Assembly: GCA_019359765.1 (NCBI GenBank)
Contig: JAHHGU010000041.1
Span: 1 to 47,193 of the forward strand
Direction of reading: 5' to 3'
DNA length: 47,193 bases
Origin: Aphanothece sp. CMT-3BRIN-NPC111
GTDB lineage: Bacteria; Cyanobacteriota; Cyanobacteriia; Cyanobacteriales; JAHHGU01
Shown here piece after piece: positions 42,942-47,193 of the stretch (position 1 is the first letter of the stretch; the number at the start of each line of letters is the position of its first letter). Under the pieces are notes generated by a model. It saw only the letters and a program-made list of their open reading frames with translations. It did no database searches and had not been told where the DNA came from. The translations under genes were made by a program, and so were the position numbers.

Positions 42942-45038
42942 TTAGCCATCGGTACTACTCTTGGGAATAGTGACGGTAAAGGTTGTGCCAAATCCCACTT
43001 GACTTTTTACACTAATTTCACCCCCATGTATGTCCACCATTTTTTTAACAATAGCCAACCCTAAGCCTGTCCCTTGAATACTATCGACATTAGCCGCACG
43101 ATGAAACGGCTCAAATAGTTTTGGAATATCCGCAGCAGGGATACCAATGCCAGAATCTTTAACAGTGAAGGTTGCCAGGGCACTTTGACAGGAAAGTGAA
43201 AATTCAACAACAGTACCTGAGGGGGAATATTTGAGGGCGTTTGAAAGTAAGTTAGTCAGGATGTGCCGCAGTACTTTTTCATCCATCACTGTTTTCGCAC
43301 AGTCCCCTAAGCTAGTAAAAATTATTTCCTGGTTATTTATTGCCATCAATTGCACTTCCGATACTATTTGATGACAAAATTGCTCTAGGTTTAAAGGTGC
43401 GGGGCGAAACTCGCTGAAGCCAGCTTCAGCTTTATTCAGGGTGAGAAAGTCATCTAAAAGCTCAAGTACTTGTTTAGTCGAGCTTTGAATCTGCTGGAAT
43501 AAATTTTTCTTTTTATCTGGTGCCAGCTTGTGAGAGTAATGCTCTAATAACTCACTGGAGGATAATATCGTTGTCAAGGGAGTTCTAAACTCATGGGAAG
43601 TCATGGCAATAAAACCAGACTTGAGTTCCACAAGTTCTCTTTGTTTTTCTATGGCTTTCTGCATTTCAGCTTCAGCAATCTTGCGCTCGGTAATGTCAAA
43701 AATGGCTCCATCTAGACAATTTAGCTGACCATCTTCCCCATAGTTACCCTGCCCCTTTTCATAAACCCAGCGCCAGTTCCCTGACTTATCGCAGATGCGA
43801 TATTCAAGAATGTAAGGCTGTTTACACTTTACTGCTGACTCTATTAGCTGCTCTACCATGCTGCTATCTTCTGGGTGAATGATACTAGCCAAGGTACGGG
43901 CGTGGTTATAAAGAAAGTCTGATGCTGGATATCCACAAATATCCTTAATTGCGTCGCTAATAAAATTTATTGTCCCGTCAGAGTTGTACTGGCGGCGGTA
44001 GATAGCACCGGGAATATTGGAAATAACAGATCTGAATCGAGATTCGCTTTCAATTACTTCTTTGTTACTCTGTACTAAAGCTAAGGATGTTTGTATCCGC
44101 TGGGCGATTTCAGCTTGTAATTGTTGGTTAGCTTTTTGTAGTTCCGCAGTGCGCTCAATAACTCGATTCTCTAAATCTTCGTTCAGTTTTCTGAGTGCTT
44201 CTTCTGCTTGATGAGCAATTGTGATATCAAAAGCGATGCCCAGCGCTCCTACTACAGCCTCGTCAGCGTCAAGTAATGGCGTAACTCGATTTTCATACAC
44301 CTTGCCATCGACTTCTCCGATCCAAACAGTAGGAGTACCTGTTAGGACTTGGCGAATTTTTTCTAGGAAATCCGGTTGGTTATTATATAGGTCAAAGATA
44401 GATTGTTTTACTAGCTGCCCTGGCTGGAATCCCAAATCTGATAATACTTTGCCATCAGAAAATGTAATTATACCCTTGTTATCTAAAACATATAGTATCA
44501 GGGGCGCATTCTTAACTACCATCTCTAGGCGCACCTTTGAGGAAGCTAAATTACGCCGCAGTTCAAATTGGCTCAGCACTTGACGACCTACAATTTGTAA
44601 GGCATCTACCTGTTGAGGAGTCAAGTTGCGCGGCATATAGTCTAATACGCACAGGGTGCCCAAAGCGTAACCTTCTTGTGTAGTTAGGGGGGTACCTGCA
44701 TAAAACTGAAGAGAAGGGTCGGAAGTGACTAAGGGGTTATTGGCAAACCGCTCGTCTTTTGTGGCATCAGGTACTATAAAAACTTCGTCAGGTTGAGTGA
44801 TGGCATGGGCACAGAAGGCAATATCACGAGGCGTTTCTTTCGTATCTATACCGATTTTTGATTTAAACCATTGACGGTTATTATCAATCAGGCTGACTAA
44901 GGCAATGGGGGCACCACAAATAAACGAGGCTAAACGTGTTAGCTCGTCAAAATTTTCTTCAGCGGGCGTGTCTAAAATGTCATATTCTCTAAGTGCTGAA
45001 ATTCTTTCTTCTTCGTTATCAGGTAATGGTGGTTTCAT
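42942..45038 (-). CDS. GAF-PAS-PAS sensor histidine kinase
   Basis: 698 residues, start ATG 45036-45038. Domains: GAF (about 25-160, with DTKETPRDIAFCAHAI and YAGTPLTTQEGYALGTLC), PAS (about 170-275), a coiled coil (about 275-330), a second PAS of the PAS_3 type (about 335-450, HPEDSSMVEQLIE), HisKA with MTSHEFRTP (His482), and HATPase_c with N-box LRHILTNLLSNALKYS (Asn600), G1 DSGIGIP and G2 GTGLGLAI. No membrane helices, so it is cytoplasmic. No receiver domain. It lies downstream of the CheW-like gene on the same strand but 327 bp away with a possible terminator between, so co-transcription is uncertain. Confidence 0.93.
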   Translation of the reverse strand: MKPPLPDNEEERISALREYDILDTPAEENFDELTRLASFICGAPIALVSLIDNNRQWFKSKIGIDTKETPRDIAFCAHAITQPDEVFIVPDATKDERFANNPLVTSDPSLQFYAGTPLTTQEGYALGTLCVLDYMPRNLTPQQVDALQIVGRQVLSQFELRRNLASSKVRLEMVVKNAPLILYVLDNKGIITFSDGKVLSDLGFQPGQLVKQSIFDLYNNQPDFLEKIRQVLTGTPTVWIGEVDGKVYENRVTPLLDADEAVVGALGIAFDITIAHQAEEALRKLNEDLENRVIERTAELQKANQQLQAEIAQRIQTSLALVQSNKEVIESESRFRSVISNIPGAIYRRQYNSDGTINFISDAIKDICGYPASDFLYNHARTLASIIHPEDSSMVEQLIESAVKCKQPYILEYRICDKSGNWRWVYEKGQGNYGEDGQLNCLDGAIFDITERKIAEAEMQKAIEKQRELVELKSGFIAMTSHEFRTPLTTILSSSELLEHYSHKLAPDKKKNLFQQIQSSTKQVLELLDDFLTLNKAEAGFSEFRPAPLNLEQFCHQIVSEVQLMAINNQEIIFTSLGDCAKTVMDEKVLRHILTNLLSNALKYSPSGTVVEFSLSCQSALATFTVKDSGIGIPAADIPKLFEPFHRAANVDSIQGTGLGLAIVKKMVDIHGGEISVKSQVGFGTTFTVTIPKSSTDG

Positions 45039-45365
45039 TTTTGCTTCTAAAAAAAAGGCAATGATATTCCTTTAATGAACCCTAATGAGCCTATATAAAA
45101 CTTATCAATTATTTTACTTGTTGTCATTAAAGTATCTTTTTTTATATCTCAAGTAATAGTATTAATTATTACATCAGCTTTTTTGCGGATATGTTTACAG
45201 AGTTCTAATGTCTTCGTCCGCCTACTTAGGGTAAAAGTAAGGAAGGCACTTTTAGCCAATTTAAAAATAAAGCGCTTCTAGCCCCGGAAATAATCTTTTA
45301 TCGGGGGCAGGATCAGATTTCAGGCAATATCAGCAAAGCTGTCACTAGGGATAGCCCAAGTGTTA
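45039..45365. other. Intergenic region upstream of histidine kinase
   Basis: 327 bp. A dyad GTAATA-gtattaat-TATTAC (45153-45172) is a possible regulator site for the histidine kinase gene. A hairpin GCCCCG/CGGGGGC (45281-45308), read on the minus strand, follows the CheW stop and could terminate the upstream transcript. Confidence 0.45.
45281..45308 (-). terminator. Possible terminator after CheW-like gene
   Basis: GCCCCCG and CGGGGC pair, with one bulged base, about 58 nt downstream of the CheW-like stop. A T-rich stretch follows further on but not immediately. Weak. Confidence 0.4.
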
Positions 45366-45866
45366 TTAGACTGCTGTTAAAGTATCAATATCTAACAGAA
45401 ATAAGGTTAAAGGAGCCTCTGATTGAGGAATAACAGCGACGTGACTGGCAATGCCCAGAGTGTCAGCATGACGGAATGATTCTGGCAATACTCGAACGGT
45501 GGATAAAGGTACATCCATCAAAGCTGGGACTATTTCAACTGGGATACCATAAAGTTCACCTTGTGTATTTTGGATAACCACTAGGTAGCCTGGTTGGACA
45601 TTTTCGTTGGTTCTACTAGTTTTAAATAACCGTCGGTGGATATCTAAAACAGTAACTTCGCGATCGCCCATGTGGACAACTCCTACCCAATTCAGCCCAC
45701 TGCTATAAATCTGGGTAGCATTTAGCACTTTGTAGATAGACTCAATACGCAAACCCAAGTTGAGGCTACCAACCCTAAAAACAAGCACTTTTAGAGGTGG
45801 TGCGGTTGGGGAAGCCTCTAACTCATCAAAATCAGGGGTGGTTTGATGGACTGTTGTACTGTTCAC
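45366..45866 (-). CDS. CheW-like signalling protein
   Basis: 166 residues, start ATG 45864-45866. A single CheW domain (about 25-160) shows LKVLVFRVGSLNLGLRIESI, GVVHMGDREVTVLDIHRRLF and GYLVVIQNTQGELYGIPVEI. CheW-type proteins couple receptors to CheA. The CheA-like gene ends 27 bp upstream on the same strand, so the two are very likely co-transcribed. Confidence 0.9.
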   Translation of the reverse strand: MNSTTVHQTTPDFDELEASPTAPPLKVLVFRVGSLNLGLRIESIYKVLNATQIYSSGLNWVGVVHMGDREVTVLDIHRRLFKTSRTNENVQPGYLVVIQNTQGELYGIPVEIVPALMDVPLSTVRVLPESFRHADTLGIASHVAVIPQSEAPLTLFLLDIDTLTAV

Positions 45867-45893
45867 GCTTAATAATTCTGTCAGGATTAAGGA

Positions 45894-47193
45894 TTAAGAT
45901 GAGGCAAGCTGGGGAGTCGCTCCTACAGTAGCACCTTTGTCAATGATGCCTTGGAGCCCTGCTAAAAATTCTTGCTCTAAGTAAGGCTTAGTAAAGTAGG
46001 CACTAGCTCCCAAGTGAGTCGCTAACCGTTTATGTTTATCACTACTGCGGGAAGTAAGCATGACTACGGGAACTTTTGATAACACTGGGTCTTGACGACG
46101 ATGGTTGAGAAATTCAAAGCCATTCATGTTAGGCATTTCAACATCAGAAACTACTAACTGAATGCCGGAATTTTTATGCAACTGTTCGACGGCTTCCCGA
46201 CCATCTCTTGCTTGCAAGACTCGATAACCTGCTTTTTGCAGCGTCAGGGCTAAAGTTTGTCGCAGGGCAATAGAGTCATCTACGACCAAAATTAAGGGAG
46301 ATTTAGGCGAGCTGGTAGGCACCCCAGCTTTACCATTTGATGAAGTTTCCTTCAGGGCAGTAGCTGGCAAATTAGATAAAGTAGCAGGAGCCAAATCTGC
46401 TGACGTGCCTCGCGCTGTTAAGGTATTCGCCCCGGAGCCAATAATTTGGTTGAGAAGAGTTGAGGCATCAATCACTGGAACCAGACTACCATCGCCCAAA
46501 ATAGTGCAGCCGTAAATATAGCGTGGAGGTGCGATCGCAGCACCAAATGGTTTAATTACAAGTTCTTGCTCTGTAACTAAGCGATCGAGTTCTAAGGCGA
46601 GAAATTGATTATCTTGGCGCAGCAGCAGCATTGGTGGTGCCCAATCCTCTGGAGTGGGAACTGCGACTAAAGCTTGGCTGGGAATTGATTCTGGCAAGGG
46701 ACAGGCATAGTCTAAAAGTTCAGATAAGTGATATACAGGGACAATTCGCCTTCTCCAGTGCAAGAATCTCTGCTTTCCAGATAGCTTCATTTGGTCAGCT
46801 TTAGGAATTAAAATTTCTTCAATGCTGTCAGAGGGCAAAGCATAGGCAGTAGAACCCACCAAGCATACGAGTAATTTGGCGATAGTCAGCGTCAGGGGGA
46901 TGCGTAAGGTGAAGGTGGTGCCTTTTCCGGGAACGAAATTGACGGTGACGGTGCCCTTGAGCGATCGCAGTTGCGATCGCACCACATCTAATCCCACGCC
47001 TCGACCAGAGAGTTCGCTCACTTGAGAAGCAGTTGAGAATCCTGGCTCAAATATCAAGTCTAAAAGCCGAGATGTGGGAGTTGTAGCCACTTGTTCTGAT
47101 GAAAGCAACCCTGACTCTACTGCGCGATCTCGTACCCGTTCCAGATTGATGCCTTTGCCGTCATCGCGCATTTCAATAACGGTTTGGCTCCCC
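45894..47193 (-). CDS. CheA-like hybrid kinase, N-terminal part beyond window
   Basis: The frame is open to the window edge (433 codons visible, 5' end missing). Visible order: end of a HATPase_c domain (VIEMRDDGKGINLERV, GRGVGLDVVRSQL), a CheW-like regulatory domain (about 100-235 from the visible start, AYALPSDSIEEILIPKADQM), a Pro/Ser/Ala linker, and a receiver domain (LILVVDDSIALRQTLALTLQ, phosphate-acceptor VSDVEMP, switch MLTSRS, and TKPY with conserved Lys). The HPt and dimerisation parts should lie outside the window. In cyanobacteria CheA hybrids of this build serve pilus-based phototaxis (PixL/PilL-type) or other tactic systems; which one cannot be told here. Confidence 0.92.
   Translation of the reverse strand, partial: GSQTVIEMRDDGKGINLERVRDRAVESGLLSSEQVATTPTSRLLDLIFEPGFSTASQVSELSGRGVGLDVVRSQLRSLKGTVTVNFVPGKGTTFTLRIPLTLTIAKLLVCLVGSTAYALPSDSIEEILIPKADQMKLSGKQRFLHWRRRIVPVYHLSELLDYACPLPESIPSQALVAVPTPEDWAPPMLLLRQDNQFLALELDRLVTEQELVIKPFGAAIAPPRYIYGCTILGDGSLVPVIDASTLLNQIIGSGANTLTARGTSADLAPATLSNLPATALKETSSNGKAGVPTSSPKSPLILVVDDSIALRQTLALTLQKAGYRVLQARDGREAVEQLHKNSGIQLVVSDVEMPNMNGFEFLNHRRQDPVLSKVPVVMLTSRSSDKHKRLATHLGASAYFTKPYLEQEFLAGLQGIIDKGATVGATPQLASS

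Overview
The window looks like chromosomal DNA of a cyanobacterium. The octamer GCGATCGC (HIP1) recurs throughout, and several genes belong to families known mainly or only from cyanobacteria: DUF1815, DUF2839, DUF1400, the membrane protein next to infB, and a thylakoid-lumen-type pentapeptide protein. Other typical signs are heptameric tandem repeats between genes, a Ktr potassium system and a CheA-type hybrid kinase. I do not assign a genus. Both window edges cut genes: a TPR protein on the left and a CheA-like kinase on the right.

Layout. 1-4.5 kb: a truncated TPR-repeat protein, a decayed TnpB relic, two small secreted proteins of unknown role, and three small unrecognised plus-strand genes. 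4.8-8.1 kb: a 1090-residue tubulin/FtsZ-superfamily protein, the most unusual intact gene here. 9.1-13.9 kb: an ACT-domain malic enzyme, a PAP2-type phosphatase, a ClpP-fold membrane protease and a large membrane protein. 13.9-21.2 kb: the transcription/translation cluster rimP-nusA-ylxR-infB plus a membrane protein. It is preceded by a structured leader that ends in a strong terminator just before rimP. 21.6-29.4 kb: small conserved genes, a beta-helix/SLH cell-surface protein, an alpha/beta hydrolase, DUF1815, DUF2839 and a DinG-like protein whose helicase motifs are degraded. 29.6-35.1 kb: an FMN reductase overlapping an Asp-box propeller gene, a lumenal pentapeptide protein, YraN, queA and an RMD1-family membrane protein. 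35.8-39.2 kb: ktrB-ktrA, a SRPBCC protein and a secreted protein. 39.5-47.2 kb: a radical SAM protein, a 380-residue pentapeptide protein, and a signalling block (CheA-like hybrid kinase, CheW-like protein, GAF/PAS histidine kinase).

Genes that plausibly work together: rimP, nusA, ylxR and infB (ribosome maturation, transcription elongation, translation initiation) under a common leader; ktrB with ktrA (K+ channel and its gating ring); the CheA-like and CheW-like proteins, with the histidine kinase next in line; and the FMN reductase with the Asp-box protein, which overlap by 8 nt.

The intergenic DNA is rich in non-coding structure: heptamer tandem repeats, a dispersed element made of a hairpin followed by AATCTAAAATC-type repeats (five clear copies), a 61-bp palindromic element present twice, two foldback (MITE-like) elements, and several relics of IS200/IS605-type TnpB transposons. 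I saw no CRISPR array, tRNA or rRNA gene, and no intact insertion sequence.
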